A DNA stretch of 64,000 bases from JBBWZH01 sp035544115 (GTDB taxonomy: Bacteria > Actinomycetota > Actinomycetes > Mycobacteriales > CADCTP01), in NCBI GenBank assembly GCA_963714145.1, contig OY970235.1, positions 5,270,001 through 5,334,000 on the forward strand. Direction: 5' to 3'. This document shows, in pieces, positions 8,007 through 15,828 of the stretch (its first letter is position 1; every line of letters begins with the position of its first letter). Below the pieces are notes generated by a model that ran no database searches, was not told the DNA's origin, and worked only from the letters and a program-made list of their open reading frames with translations. Made by a program: the position numbers and the translations under genes.

Positions 8007-8669
8007 TCAGCGGGCCGCCTGGTAGGTGGCGTAGCGGCCCATGAGGGTGGTGTTGGTGCCGGTCTCGGCCGGGTCGGTGAAGCCGGCCGCACGCAACTGG
8101 GCGGGCAGGTCGTCGATCGCGCCGTGCGCGGCCACCTTCCGGTGCGCCCGCCGGACGAAGCGGCCGTCCGACGGCGCCGCGGGGACGAAGTCGACCAGGT
8201 GCAGCGAGCCGCCCGGGGCCAGCACCCGCCGGACCTCGCGCAGCGCGGCGGCCCGGTCGGCGGCCGGCAGGTGGTGGAACATGAACGCGGAGAAGACCCG
8301 GTCGAACCCGCCGTCGGGGTAGGGCAGATCGGCCGCGAAGCCGCGGTCGAACTGGACGGCCACCCGGGCCCGGCGGGCCTTGCGCCCGGCCCAGGCCAAC
8401 GCGCGGGGATCCGGGTCGAGGCCGGTCGCGGTCACGTCCGGGTGCCGGCGCTTGGCCATCAGCAGCAGGTTGCCGGTGCCGGTGCCGATCTCCAGGATCC
8501 GCTGCCCGGAGCGCAGGCCGGCCTGCTCGATCAGCATCCGGTGCGCCGCCCGCGCGCCGATCAGCCGGGTGAACGGGTCGTACAGCGGCAGCATCCAGTC
8601 CCGCCCCATGGCGGGGAGGTAGTGCTCCGCGGCGGTCGGGTCGGTAGCTGGGTGGTGGTGGTGCTTCAT
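8007..8669 (-). CDS. Class I SAM-dependent methyltransferase
   Basis: A 220-residue soluble methyltransferase. Motif I, ILEIGTGTGNLL, is at about residues 58-69. The acidic motif II region, TATGLDPDPRAL, follows near 80. The methyltransferase-11 block FDRVFSAFMFHHLP is at about 123-136, and VLAPGGSLHLVDF at about 151-163. The N-terminus MKHHHHP is naturally His-rich. The acceptor substrate is unknown; the layout resembles UbiE/Methyltransf_11 small-molecule enzymes. It is transcribed away from the AraC-type regulator at 8720 with 50 bases between, so that regulator is the obvious candidate to control it. Confidence 0.88.
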   Translation of the reverse strand: MKHHHHPATDPTAAEHYLPAMGRDWMLPLYDPFTRLIGARAAHRMLIEQAGLRSGQRILEIGTGTGNLLLMAKRRHPDVTATGLDPDPRALAWAGRKARRARVAVQFDRGFAADLPYPDGGFDRVFSAFMFHHLPAADRAAALREVRRVLAPGGSLHLVDFVPAAPSDGRFVRRAHRKVAAHGAIDDLPAQLRAAGFTDPAETGTNTTLMGRYATYQAAR

Positions 8670-8680
8670 GATCGCATCCC

Positions 8681-8698
8681 ATCAGACGATATTCTGAT
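8681..8698. promoter_or_regulatory. Inverted repeat in the methyltransferase/araC divergent promoter
   Basis: ATCAGA-CGATAT-TCTGAT is a perfect 6-bp inverted repeat in the only AT-rich part of the 50-base divergent intergenic region. It is a candidate binding site for the AraC-type regulator or a second factor. Confidence 0.4.
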
Positions 8699-8719
8699 TG
8701 CCTCGCTAGTCTTGATGCC

Positions 8720-9706
8720 GTGGTATCCGGCAGCAAGGAACGATCCTCGGCAGCGATAAGACAATCTTCGGTCACGACGGCGCCAAGGGACGCGGTCCGG
8801 TTCCAGGCCCACCGGGCGGACGGGACGCCGGTGGTCAGCTACCCACGGGTGCCCGGGGTGCCGCCGGTGACCGTCATGCGGTTCGACGGCGGGACGCACC
8901 CGAACGGCAGCGGCCCGACCGACCGGGCGCACGCGCACGACTTCCTGGTGCTCGCCTACTTCGAGCGGGCCGGCGGCTCGATCCGGGTGGACGGCACCAA
9001 CTGGTGGCTCGACGCCTCGGACGCGTTCCTGGTCGCGCCGGGCGAGGTGATCCAGCCGTCCGTGATCGGAAACGGCACTCTGGGCTGGGCCGCCTTCTTC
9101 CCGACCGACGTGCTGGAACCGGGCACGCCGGGCGCGTTCCTGTCCTGGCGTGCCCACCCGCTGCTGTACCCGTTCGTCGGCGGCGCGGCCGGTGGGGCGC
9201 AGCGGCTGCGGGTGCCGGCGGCGGATCGGGCCACCTGGTCCGGGCAGTTCGCCGCGCTGGACCGCGAACTGCGCGAACGGCGGGACGGTTACAACGAGGC
9301 CGCGCTGGCGCACCTGCGGCTGCTGCTGGTCAGCGTGTCCCGGCTGGCCGCCGACGTGACCGGTGACCTGGTGCTGCGCGACGAGCCGCTGCTGGCCGGC
9401 GTCTTCGAGTTCATCGAGGCCCGGTACGGCCAGCCGATCTCGCTGCAGGACGTGGCGGCCGCGGTGGGCCTCTCCCCCGGGCACCTGACCACGGTGGTCG
9501 GCCGCAAGACCGGGCGCACGGTGCAGCAGTGGATCACCGAGCGGCGGATGACCGAGGCCCGCCGGCTGCTCGCCGGCACCGACCTCACCGTGGAAGCACT
9601 GGCCGGCCGGGTCGGCTACCGGGACGTCAGCTACTTCATCAAGAGCTTCCGGCGCGGGCACGGCGCCACCCCGCTGGAGTGGCGCCGAGCCGGCCGCAGC
9701 GCCTGA
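8720..9706 (+). CDS. AraC family transcriptional regulator
   Basis: A 328-residue regulator. The N-terminal cupin-like sensing domain (about residues 45-130) includes DRAHAHDFLVLAYFERAGG and DAFLVAPGEV. The C-terminal double helix-turn-helix (about 225-325) includes ISLQDVAAAVGLSPGHLTTVVGRKTGRTVQQWI and VEALAGRVGYRDVSYFIKSFRRGHGATPLEWR, the latter a clear AraC signature. The GTG at 8720 is the first usable start and no good ribosome site is visible, so translation may begin a little downstream. It probably controls the divergent methyltransferase. The ligand is unknown. Confidence 0.9.
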   Translation: MVSGSKERSSAAIRQSSVTTAPRDAVRFQAHRADGTPVVSYPRVPGVPPVTVMRFDGGTHPNGSGPTDRAHAHDFLVLAYFERAGGSIRVDGTNWWLDASDAFLVAPGEVIQPSVIGNGTLGWAAFFPTDVLEPGTPGAFLSWRAHPLLYPFVGGAAGGAQRLRVPAADRATWSGQFAALDRELRERRDGYNEAALAHLRLLLVSVSRLAADVTGDLVLRDEPLLAGVFEFIEARYGQPISLQDVAAAVGLSPGHLTTVVGRKTGRTVQQWITERRMTEARRLLAGTDLTVEALAGRVGYRDVSYFIKSFRRGHGATPLEWRRAGRSA

Positions 9707-9725
9707 CCGCCAGTCACGCGAACGG

Positions 9726-9868
9726 ATCAGAGCGTGCCGAACAGTCCAGCCAACTCCGCCTCGACCAGCACCGCTTCGACCTGCATCCGGGCCACCACCG
9801 TCGGCAGCCGGGCCGGGACGATCCGCTCCGTGATCGGCACCCATTCTCGCTGGCCGGTCCCGCATGCC
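9726..9868 (-). pseudogene. Minus-strand coding remnant (C-terminal end of an unknown gene)
   Basis: Read on the minus strand, 9868 to 9726 gives about 45 codons with normal actinobacterial codon bias: EWVPITERIVPARLPTVVA, then RMQVEAVLVEAELAGLFGTL and TGA at 9728-9726. It has no start and runs straight into the truncated NYN gene on the other strand. It looks like the tail of a gene whose front was lost at a junction near 9865. No family is recognised, and a chance open frame cannot be excluded. Confidence 0.3.
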
Positions 9869-9869
9869 C

Positions 9870-10447
9870 TGCGGATCGTCTATTGCTCGGCCCGGATCAG
9901 CGGCGCCAGCAACCCGAACGGACAGCAGGACCAGGACACCTACCTGCGCGCCCTGGTCGCCTCCGGCGCCATTGATCAATTGGAGATGGGGGCCCACGTC
10001 ACGCGCGTCTCCACCGCCCCGCTCGCCGTCGGCGGCCGGCGCGGACGGCCTACGTTGGTCACTCCGGCATGGCCGGTCATGGTCAGGGACCCAGCTGGGC
10101 GACCGGTGCCGCAGGCGCAGTTCATGGTCAGCGTGGCCCGGCGGGAGGAGAAGGGATCCGACGTCAACGTCGCGTCCCACCTGCTACTCGACGTGTTGCG
10201 GGGCAACGTGGACAGCGCAGTCGTCATCAGCAACGACAGCGATCTGAGCTTCCCGATCCAGGAGACCCGGAAGCTGGTGCCGGTGGGGCTGGTCAACCCG
10301 ACGAAGGGCTACCGTGCCGGCGCCCTGGCTGGGAAGGCGGCCGAGGGCGTTGGTAGGCACTGGTGGTACCAGCTGGCCGCGACCGACCTCTACTGCGCGC
10401 AGCTGCCGACAGTGGTGGGCAAACTGACCCGACCGATGGGTTGGTAG
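9870..10447 (+). pseudogene. NYN-domain (PIN-like) protein, 5'-truncated
   Basis: From about 9870 the frame matches actinobacterial NYN-domain proteins, predicted metal-dependent RNases: RIVYCSARISG, QDQDTYLRALVASG, then REEKGSDVNVASHLLLDVL and DSAVVISNDSDLSFPI, which hold the conserved acidic residues, ending HWWYQLAATD. The usual N-terminus with the first catalytic Asp (in a DGFNLYYG-like strand) is missing. The in-frame residues before 9870 are Ser/Thr/Arg-rich and unlike any coding start, and none of the three forward frames supplies the lost part. I therefore call it a remnant. An ATG at 9734 allows an in-frame product, but it would lack the first catalytic residue. Confidence 0.65.
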
Positions 10448-10458
10448 GGCGTAGCCGC

Positions 10459-10488
10459 TTGACTGGCACGGCAGCGAGATGCACAATA
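10459..10488 (+). promoter_or_regulatory. Sigma-70-like promoter
   Basis: TTGACT (10459-10464) and CACAAT (10482-10487) are separated by 17 bases, a strong vegetative promoter match in DNA this GC-rich. A terminator hairpin begins only 14 bases after the -10 box, so an initiated transcript would be very short unless read through. Confidence 0.55.
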
Positions 10489-10500
10489 GTGACACACCAT

Positions 10501-10526
10501 CCGGTCCCTCGAGGGCCGGGTTTTTT
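10501..10526 (+). terminator. Intrinsic terminator with T-run
   Basis: CCGGTCCC-TCGA-GGGCCGG folds into a hairpin (one T-C mismatch) followed by six T at 10521-10526. It is one of very few canonical T-tailed terminators in the window. The remaining sequence up to 10787 holds no supported gene; it is the leader of the phospholipase gene. Confidence 0.65.
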
Positions 10527-10787
10527 CTTGTGTGGGCCCGCGTCGGGCGGGTCGGTGCGGCCGGTGGTCGTGCAGGTCGAACGGTTCGGGGCCCGTGTCG
10601 CCGCAGGCTCGCAGGTACTCAACCACTCAGCAGGCCGCCCCCGTCCGGCAGTGCGACGATACTGTCGCGTTCCCGCCGGTTGCTCAGGTATCGCCGGCAG
10701 ATCGGGCGTTGCTCACCTCGTGTCTACGTGCCCCCGATACCGTCCGCCGGCCGGTTCTCGCGCAGGCAACCCGGGGAGGGCTTCGCC

Positions 10788-12863
10788 ATGGCCACCGTCG
10801 ACCGTCGTACGTTCCTGAAAATGGCCGGGGTTCCGGCCATCGCCGGGGCACTGCCGCTGGACCTCAGCAAGGCGCTCGCCATTCCGGCCAACAACCGGGC
10901 CGGTTCCATCGACGATGTCGAGCATGTCATCTTCCTGATGCAGGAGAACCGGTCATTCGACCACTACTTCGGCACGCTCCGCGGCGTCCGCGGATTCGCC
11001 GACCCGCATCCGATGAACCTGCCGAGCGGAAAGCCGGTCTGGCACCAGCCGGCCGGGTCCGGTGAACTGCTGCCGTTCCGGCCGGACGTGCCCGACCTCG
11101 GCCAGACCTTCCTGCCCGACCCGCCGCACGGCTGGAACGACACGCACGCCGCCTGGAACGGTGGCCGGTACGACCAGTGGGTACCCAACAAGGGCGTCAC
11201 GACGATGACCCACCACACCCGGGAAGACCTGCCGTACCAGTACGCGCTGGCCGACGCGTTCACCGTCTGCGACAACTACCACTGCTCGCTGCTCGGCCCG
11301 ACCGACCCGAACCGCTACCACATGTGGACCGGCTGGGTCGGCAACGACGGCACCGCCGGCGGCCCGGTCATCACCAACGCCGAAGCCGGCTACGACTGGT
11401 CCACCTATCCCGAGCGACTGCAGCGGGCCGGTATCTCCTGGAAGGTGTACCAGGATTCCGGCGTGGGCCTGGACGCGGCCGGTTTCTGGGGCTGGACCGA
11501 GGACCCGTACATCGGCAACTACGGCGACAACTCGCTGCTGTACTTCCACCAGTACCAGAACGCGACGCCCGGCAGCCCGCTGGCCACCGGCGCCAAGAGC
11601 GGCACCACCATCAACGCGCAGAACCGCGACCCGAACGCGCTGCTGGCCGACTTCCGGGCCGACGTACAGCGCGGAAAGCTGCCGCAGGTGACCTGGATCG
11701 TCGCACCGGAGGCCTACACCGAGCACCCGAACTGGGAGCCCGACTACGGCTCCTGGTACGTCTCGCAGGTGGTCGACATCCTCGCCTCGAACCCCGCGGT
11801 GTGGAGCAAGATGGCGCTGTTCATCACGTACGACGAAGAGGGCGGCTTCTTCGACCACCTGGTGCCGCCGACCCCACCGCAGACCCGGACGCAGGGCCTG
11901 TCCACGGTGCCGATCACCAACGAGATCTACCCGGGTTCCGCGGACCATCCGGCTGGCCCGTACGGGCTGGGAATCCGGGTGCCGATGATCATCGTGTCGC
12001 CCTGGACCCGGGGCGGCTGGGTGAACTCGCAGCTGTTCGACCACACCTCGCTGATCCGGTTCCTGGAGGCGCGGTTCGGCCGGCACCGCACGGACCTGGT
12101 GGAGTCGAACATCACGCCCTGGCGGCGGGCCGTGGTCGGCGACCTGACCAGCGCGTTCGACTTCAGCACGCCGAACTCGGGGCGGCGGGTGAAGCTCCCG
12201 GACACCGCCGACTTCAAGCCGAGCGACCTGGTCCGGCAGCCGGACGAGGTGCCGGTGCCGCCGGCCGACCAGCGCCTCCCCCGGCAGGAGCGCGGGGTCC
12301 GGCCGGCCCGGGCCATCCCGTACACGCTGCACGCGGACGGACGGGTCACCGGCGACGGGTTCCGGATCGACTTCCGCAGCGCCGGGCGCGCCGCCGCGGT
12401 GTTCCAGGTGCGGGCGGCCGGGGACACCGGCGAACCGCGCAACTACACCGTCGAGGCCGGCAAGCAACTCGCCGACAGCTGGGCCATCGGGGCCGGCTAC
12501 GACCTGTCCGTGCACGGGCCGAACGGCTTCTTCCGCGGCTTCGCCGGCCGGGCCGGCGGGCGCCGGCTCGACGTCACCGCGTCCTACCGGGAGTCGCGCC
12601 CCGAGATCGCGGTCCAGATCACCAACCGCGGCTCGGCCCGGACCACGGTGCGGGTCCGCGACGGCTACTCCGGCCAGCCGACCACGCTCTCGTTGCACGC
12701 GGGCGAGACGGCCACGGTGCGCCGGTCGCTCAGCACCAGCCGCGGCTGGTACGACCTGACCATCACCAGCCCGGACGACCCGCAGTTGCGGTACCGCTAC
12801 GCCGGCCACCTGGAAACCGGTGCCGACACGATCAGCGACCCCGCGATGGGCGGCCTGCTGTAG
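10788..12863 (+). CDS. Secreted phospholipase C (phosphoesterase family, Tat substrate)
   Basis: A 691-residue exported enzyme. GGGGAGGG precedes ATG 10788. The N-terminus VDRRTFLKMAGVPAIAGALP is a twin-arginine signal. The catalytic phosphoesterase domain (about residues 40-430) starts with VEHVIFLMQENRSFDHYFG, which carries the E-N nucleophile-metal motif of the PlcN/AcpA superfamily, and continues with DNYHCSLLGPTDPNR and FITYDEEGGFFDHL, whose Asp, Glu and His are metal ligands. Two C-terminal DUF756-type beta domains (about 490-690) are typical of non-haemolytic bacterial phospholipase C. The likely reaction is hydrolysis of phosphatidylcholine-type lipids outside the cell for phosphate supply. 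No PhoP-like box was recognised. Confidence 0.9.
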   Translation: MATVDRRTFLKMAGVPAIAGALPLDLSKALAIPANNRAGSIDDVEHVIFLMQENRSFDHYFGTLRGVRGFADPHPMNLPSGKPVWHQPAGSGELLPFRPDVPDLGQTFLPDPPHGWNDTHAAWNGGRYDQWVPNKGVTTMTHHTREDLPYQYALADAFTVCDNYHCSLLGPTDPNRYHMWTGWVGNDGTAGGPVITNAEAGYDWSTYPERLQRAGISWKVYQDSGVGLDAAGFWGWTEDPYIGNYGDNSLLYFHQYQNATPGSPLATGAKSGTTINAQNRDPNALLADFRADVQRGKLPQVTWIVAPEAYTEHPNWEPDYGSWYVSQVVDILASNPAVWSKMALFITYDEEGGFFDHLVPPTPPQTRTQGLSTVPITNEIYPGSADHPAGPYGLGIRVPMIIVSPWTRGGWVNSQLFDHTSLIRFLEARFGRHRTDLVESNITPWRRAVVGDLTSAFDFSTPNSGRRVKLPDTADFKPSDLVRQPDEVPVPPADQRLPRQERGVRPARAIPYTLHADGRVTGDGFRIDFRSAGRAAAVFQVRAAGDTGEPRNYTVEAGKQLADSWAIGAGYDLSVHGPNGFFRGFAGRAGGRRLDVTASYRESRPEIAVQITNRGSARTTVRVRDGYSGQPTTLSLHAGETATVRRSLSTSRGWYDLTITSPDDPQLRYRYAGHLETGADTISDPAMGGLL

Positions 12864-12903
12864 CGGCCCGGCCGCGCCCCGGCGCAACCGGTCTGGCCCG
12901 GCT

Positions 12904-12976
12904 CGGCCCGCCGGGGCGCCGGCCCGCCGGGGCGCCGGGGCGCCGGGGCGCCGGAAAGTCGGAAAGTCGGGTGCGC
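12904..12976. repeat. Short tandem repeats GGGGCGCC and GGAAAGTC
   Basis: After the phospholipase gene the unit CCGGGGCGCCGG or parts of it repeat about five times (12909-12953), then GGAAAGTC occurs twice in tandem (12953-12968). The repeats lie between two co-directional genes. They could form alternative hairpins. Confidence 0.6.
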
Positions 12977-12995
12977 CGGGAGTTTGGCGCTGGCT

Positions 12996-13475
12996 ATGGT
13001 GCGGCGCGTGGCTGACAACGAGGTCTTGCGCGAGTTGAACACCGACGTCTGGCACGCGTTCCGGCGGGCGTACGGGGCCGGCGACGGCGCGGCGTTCATG
13101 GCGCTGTACACACCGGACCTGATCCGGGCCGGCGGGCCGGATCAGTCGGTGTACGGCTTCGCCGAGTACGCCGCGCAGACCACCGACTGGTTCGCCCACC
13201 TCAGCGCCAGCGGCGACAGCATCGACATCGACTTCCGGTTCCTGGAGCGGATCGCGTCCGCCGGCCAGGCCAGCGAGCGCGGCATCTACCAGATCACCGC
13301 GACCCACGACGGCGACCAGCGCGTCTTCTACGGCAAGTTCCACACGTTCAGCCGCAAGACCGCGGGGCGCTGGCAGATCGCGGTCGACTACGACTCGAAC
13401 GAGGGCGGCACGATCACCGCGGACAACTTCGCCGCGGCCACCCCGATCGACGACGTGGCGGTCTTCACCGGCTGA
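12996..13475 (+). CDS. NTF2-like (SnoaL/DUF4440 type) protein
   Basis: A protein of about 159 residues with the cone-shaped NTF2-like fold pattern: N-terminal helices (VLRELNTDVWHAFRRAYGAGDGAAFMALY), then strands such as DIDFRFLERI, GIYQITATHDG and FHTFSRKTAGRWQIAVDYDS. This family serves as small-molecule binding domains, isomerases or hydrolases; no catalytic set can be named here. ATG 12996 is chosen, though GTG 13008 is nearly as likely because the ribosome site is weak. It stands alone between the phospholipase gene and the convergent AAA+ operon; the two stops lie 10 bases into each other (13465-13475). Confidence 0.8.
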   Translation: MVRRVADNEVLRELNTDVWHAFRRAYGAGDGAAFMALYTPDLIRAGGPDQSVYGFAEYAAQTTDWFAHLSASGDSIDIDFRFLERIASAGQASERGIYQITATHDGDQRVFYGKFHTFSRKTAGRWQIAVDYDSNEGGTITADNFAAATPIDDVAVFTG

Positions 13476-14613
13476 CCTCGCCGGTCGCCGCCACCGCGGC
13501 CCGGATCCGTTCGGCCGTGCCGCCGTCCGCGGGCGGCCCGCCGGCCGGTACCGGCGCTGGGGCGTTCTCGGTGCGCTGGGTCTGGACCGCGGCCAGCAGC
13601 AGTTGCCGGGGTACCGCCGGCAGGTTCCGGCGGGCGGTGCCGACCGCGGCGGCGATGACGGCGAGCTTGATGTCCCGGCCGGAAACCCCGTCGACAGCGG
13701 CGAGCTCGTCCACCGAGACATCCGGGTCGCGCGGCAGCGACGGCGGCAGGTGGTTGGCCCAGATCGCGTGCCGCGCGGCCAGGTCGGGCAACTGGAAGTC
13801 GACGTGGAACAGCCGGGACTCGATCGCGACGTCGTAGCTGTGCGGCAGGTTGCTGGCGAAGATGACCAGGCCGTCGAACGCGTCGAGGGCCATCAGCAGT
13901 TCGGTGCGCATCGAGTTGATCGCGCTCTCGGCCGCCTGATCGGGTTGCGCGAACCGGCGGGACAGCAGCGACTCGGCCTCGTCGATGAACAGCACCGCGT
14001 CCTCCCGGGCCGCCGACTCGAACAGGTCGACCAGGTTCTTCGGCCCCTGCCCGTGGTATTTGCTCTCCAGGTCGGACAGCCGGCTCAGCATGATCTTCTT
14101 GCCCAGGTGCCCGGCGATGGCGTGCGCGGCCATCGTCTTCCCGGTTCCGGGCGGCCCGCGGAAATTCACCGCCACCGACGGGTGCGGCTCGATCGCCCGC
14201 AATCCCCAGGTACCGAAGACCAGCGGGGCCAGCGCGATGAAAGCAGCGCAGTCCAGCAACCGGTCCCGGGTGGCCGCCGGCAGCACCAACTGGTCGAGCC
14301 GGTAACCCGGTTCGACACCGCGGAACTTCGGCTCGGCCGGGTCGGACGCCGACGCCGGGTCGGACGGCGCAGCCGGGTCGGATGGCGCCGCCGGCTCGGC
14401 CGGTGGATTCGGCGGCAGGCCCGGCCCGCTGCCGTACCGGACGTTCACGGTGAACGGCTCCGGCCGGTTGCGCCGGATGAATTCGCTCACCAGGCCGAGC
14501 ACCCGGGTGCGCAACAGCACCGCCTGGTCGTGCGGCGCACCGGGCACGGTGCCGTCGTAGTAGAGGCCGTATTCAGGTTGCCTACGTGCGGACAACGATG
14601 GTTCCCCCGCCAT
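13465..14613 (-). CDS. AAA+ ATPase, last gene of a small-protein operon
   Basis: A 382-residue protein with one AAA+ module of the FtsH/Cdc48-like class. Walker A GPPGTGKT is at residues 153-160, Walker B VLFIDEAES at about 207-215, sensor-1 FASN at 252-255, an Arg near 267 (ESRLF) fits the arginine finger, and GVSGRDIKLAV near 325 fits sensor 2. The N-terminal 95 residues are distinct, starting PEYGLYYDGTVPG, and end in a proline/aspartate-rich PSDPA repeat linker (77-94). There is no protease domain and no membrane segment. The gene overlaps the preceding small gene by 32 bases. It probably remodels or segregates the membrane-anchored small proteins encoded upstream; this is inference from gene order. 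Confidence 0.9.
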   Translation of the reverse strand: MAGEPSLSARRQPEYGLYYDGTVPGAPHDQAVLLRTRVLGLVSEFIRRNRPEPFTVNVRYGSGPGLPPNPPAEPAAPSDPAAPSDPASASDPAEPKFRGVEPGYRLDQLVLPAATRDRLLDCAAFIALAPLVFGTWGLRAIEPHPSVAVNFRGPPGTGKTMAAHAIAGHLGKKIMLSRLSDLESKYHGQGPKNLVDLFESAAREDAVLFIDEAESLLSRRFAQPDQAAESAINSMRTELLMALDAFDGLVIFASNLPHSYDVAIESRLFHVDFQLPDLAARHAIWANHLPPSLPRDPDVSVDELAAVDGVSGRDIKLAVIAAAVGTARRNLPAVPRQLLLAAVQTQRTENAPAPVPAGGPPADGGTAERIRAAVAATGEVSR

Positions 14614-14875
14614 TCTCGAAACGTCGGTTCAGCTCCGCGTCCAGGCGGACCGAATCCCACTGGCCGCGGGTGTACGCCAGCCCGCGCTGGTCGAAGACAC
14701 CGGCCACCACCCGGTAGTTCCCGGTCGCCAGCCGGGTGCGCAGGATCCGCGCGGTGCCGCCGGGGATCCGGTGCGAGTTGATCCAGCCGCGCACCGCGGC
14801 CCAGGTCACCAGGGTCGCGGCGGCCGCGCCGGTGGCCGCGAGCACGCCGAGCACCAGCAACGTAATCGGGTCCAT
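14582..14875 (-). CDS. Small membrane-anchored protein, paralogue of the 118-residue neighbour
   Basis: A 97-residue protein. It starts MDPITLLVLG, with one membrane helix at about residues 4-30 (N-in or N-out unknown), then a short soluble domain with YRVVAGVFDQRG, RLDAELNRRFENGG and a final TIVVRT. The start MDP-T, a V-x-GVF core and a hydrophobic C-terminal tail recur in the 14900-15256 product, and RLD(A/S)EL with a phenylalanine four residues on recurs in the 15448-15828 product, so the three appear paralogous. GAGGG precedes ATG 14875. The AAA+ gene starts inside its 3' end. No known family is recognised. Confidence 0.7.
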   Translation of the reverse strand: MDPITLLVLGVLAATGAAAATLVTWAAVRGWINSHRIPGGTARILRTRLATGNYRVVAGVFDQRGLAYTRGQWDSVRLDAELNRRFENGGGTIVVRT

Positions 14876-14899
14876 GCCGCCCTCGGTCAGGTGTGTCAG

Positions 14900-15256
14900 T
14901 CAGGTGTAGATGACGAGGCCGTCGCCCTCGTCGTGCCGCCGGATGACCGCCTGGTCGGCCGGCGGCGTGGAGCTGGCCAGGCCGCGGGCCTGGATGATCC
15001 GGTTCTGGTACGGGTCGTAGAAGCCCTGGATTATCCGGGTGTTGCTGGGGCGGTTGCCGAAGACACCGTGCACCTCCGCGTACTTCCGGTTGTTCATCCG
15101 CTCGGCCAGGGTGAATGCGATGGCGGACGAGTTCTCCGTCTTGATCTGGCCGCGCGCCCGGAACCAGTCGTAGATCCTCCGGAACGTGATGGCGACGGTC
15201 GCGACGGCGACCGCGCCGAAGAAACTGAACGCCAGGGCAATCGTGAACGGGTCCAT
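14900..15256 (-). CDS. Small membrane-anchored protein, second paralogue
   Basis: A 118-residue protein beginning MDPFTIALAFSFFGAVAVA, one predicted membrane helix (about 4-24), followed by a basic juxtamembrane stretch (FRRIYDWFRARG) and a soluble domain with AERMNNRKYAEVHGVFGNR, FYDPYQNRIIQ and a C-terminal GDGLVIYT. It resembles the 97-residue neighbour in the start, the V-x-GVF core and the terminal strand. It sits 24 bases upstream of that gene on the same strand. Function unknown. Confidence 0.7.
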   Translation of the reverse strand: MDPFTIALAFSFFGAVAVATVAITFRRIYDWFRARGQIKTENSSAIAFTLAERMNNRKYAEVHGVFGNRPSNTRIIQGFYDPYQNRIIQARGLASSTPPADQAVIRRHDEGDGLVIYT

Positions 15257-15296
15257 CGGTACAGCTGCCTTTCCCCGCGGCGCCGGTCGGTCCGGC

Positions 15297-15440
15297 TCAG
15301 CGCCGGCGGCGGAACCAGGAGTGGATTTCCGGGCCGGTGATACGGTCCGATCGGCGCCGGATGGCCCGCTGCACCGACCACAATGCGACGGTCGCGAGCC
15401 CGAGACCGGCGATGATCCCCAGCGTGATCTGCACAGCCAT
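15297..15440 (-). CDS. Single-helix membrane microprotein, 47 residues
   Basis: MAVQITLGIIAGLGLATVAL forms one membrane helix (about 4-22), followed by a strongly basic tail QRAIRRRSDRITG and a C-terminal FRRRR. ATG 15440 lies 7 bases after the stop of the upstream gene, and the next gene follows after 40 bases, so it belongs to the same operon. The size and layout (one helix plus Arg-rich tail) suggest an anchor or a regulator of a membrane complex. No homologue is recognised. Confidence 0.6.
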   Translation of the reverse strand: MAVQITLGIIAGLGLATVALWSVQRAIRRRSDRITGPEIHSWFRRRR

Positions 15441-15447
15441 CCGTCGC

Positions 15448-15828
15448 CTACCTGAAGACGATGAGGTCGACATCGGCGAACTTCTCGGCCAATTCACTGT
15501 CCAACCGCTCGGCGACGATGACCCGCCCGAACGGGCGACCGTCCCGGTCGACGCACAGCCCGTCCGCCCGGTCGAGGAACACCTGGAAAACCAGTGCGCC
15601 ACCCGGGTGCGCCTGCCGCAGCAGCGCCCCGCCGGTGATCACCGGGTCGCCGGGATGGGAGGCCGCGAAATAGCCGACGACGTCGGCGAAGGTGAGCAGC
15701 CGGACCAGCTTCGGCCGGCGGTTCGGCTCCCACTCGCTGAACCTGTCCAACCATCCCAGCAGGACGGCCAGTAGTGCGGCGGTACCGTCCATTGCCGCGC
15801 CCACCACCTCGTCTGTCGCGTCGGCCAC
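15448..15828 (-). CDS. First gene of the AAA+ operon, soluble third paralogue
   Basis: About 126 residues from a GTG at 15828; an internal ATG at residue 13 is an alternative and neither has a clear ribosome site. The N-terminal part contains LLAVLLGWLDRFSEWEPNRRPK and LLTFADVVGYFA. The C-terminal part (VFQVFLDRADGLCVDRDG, then ERLDSELAEKFADVDLIVFR) matches the end of the 97-residue protein (RLDAELNRRF, then TIVVRT). It lacks the N-terminal MDP-type membrane anchor of the other two. It heads a five-gene leftward operon ending with the AAA+ ATPase. Confidence 0.65.
   Translation of the reverse strand: MADATDEVVGAAMDGTAALLAVLLGWLDRFSEWEPNRRPKLVRLLTFADVVGYFAASHPGDPVITGGALLRQAHPGGALVFQVFLDRADGLCVDRDGRPFGRVIVAERLDSELAEKFADVDLIVFR

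Noticed and set aside
12904..12976. CRISPR-like or attachment-site repeat
   Set aside because: Units are 8-12 bases without spacers and there are no cas, integrase or tRNA genes nearby.
10953..13721. A 922-codon minus-strand frame opposite the phospholipase gene
   Set aside because: Shadow frame caused by third-position GC; phospholipase motifs are clear on the plus strand.
13465..14613. FtsH-type protease
   Set aside because: No HEXXH zinc protease motif and no membrane helices; only the AAA+ module is present.
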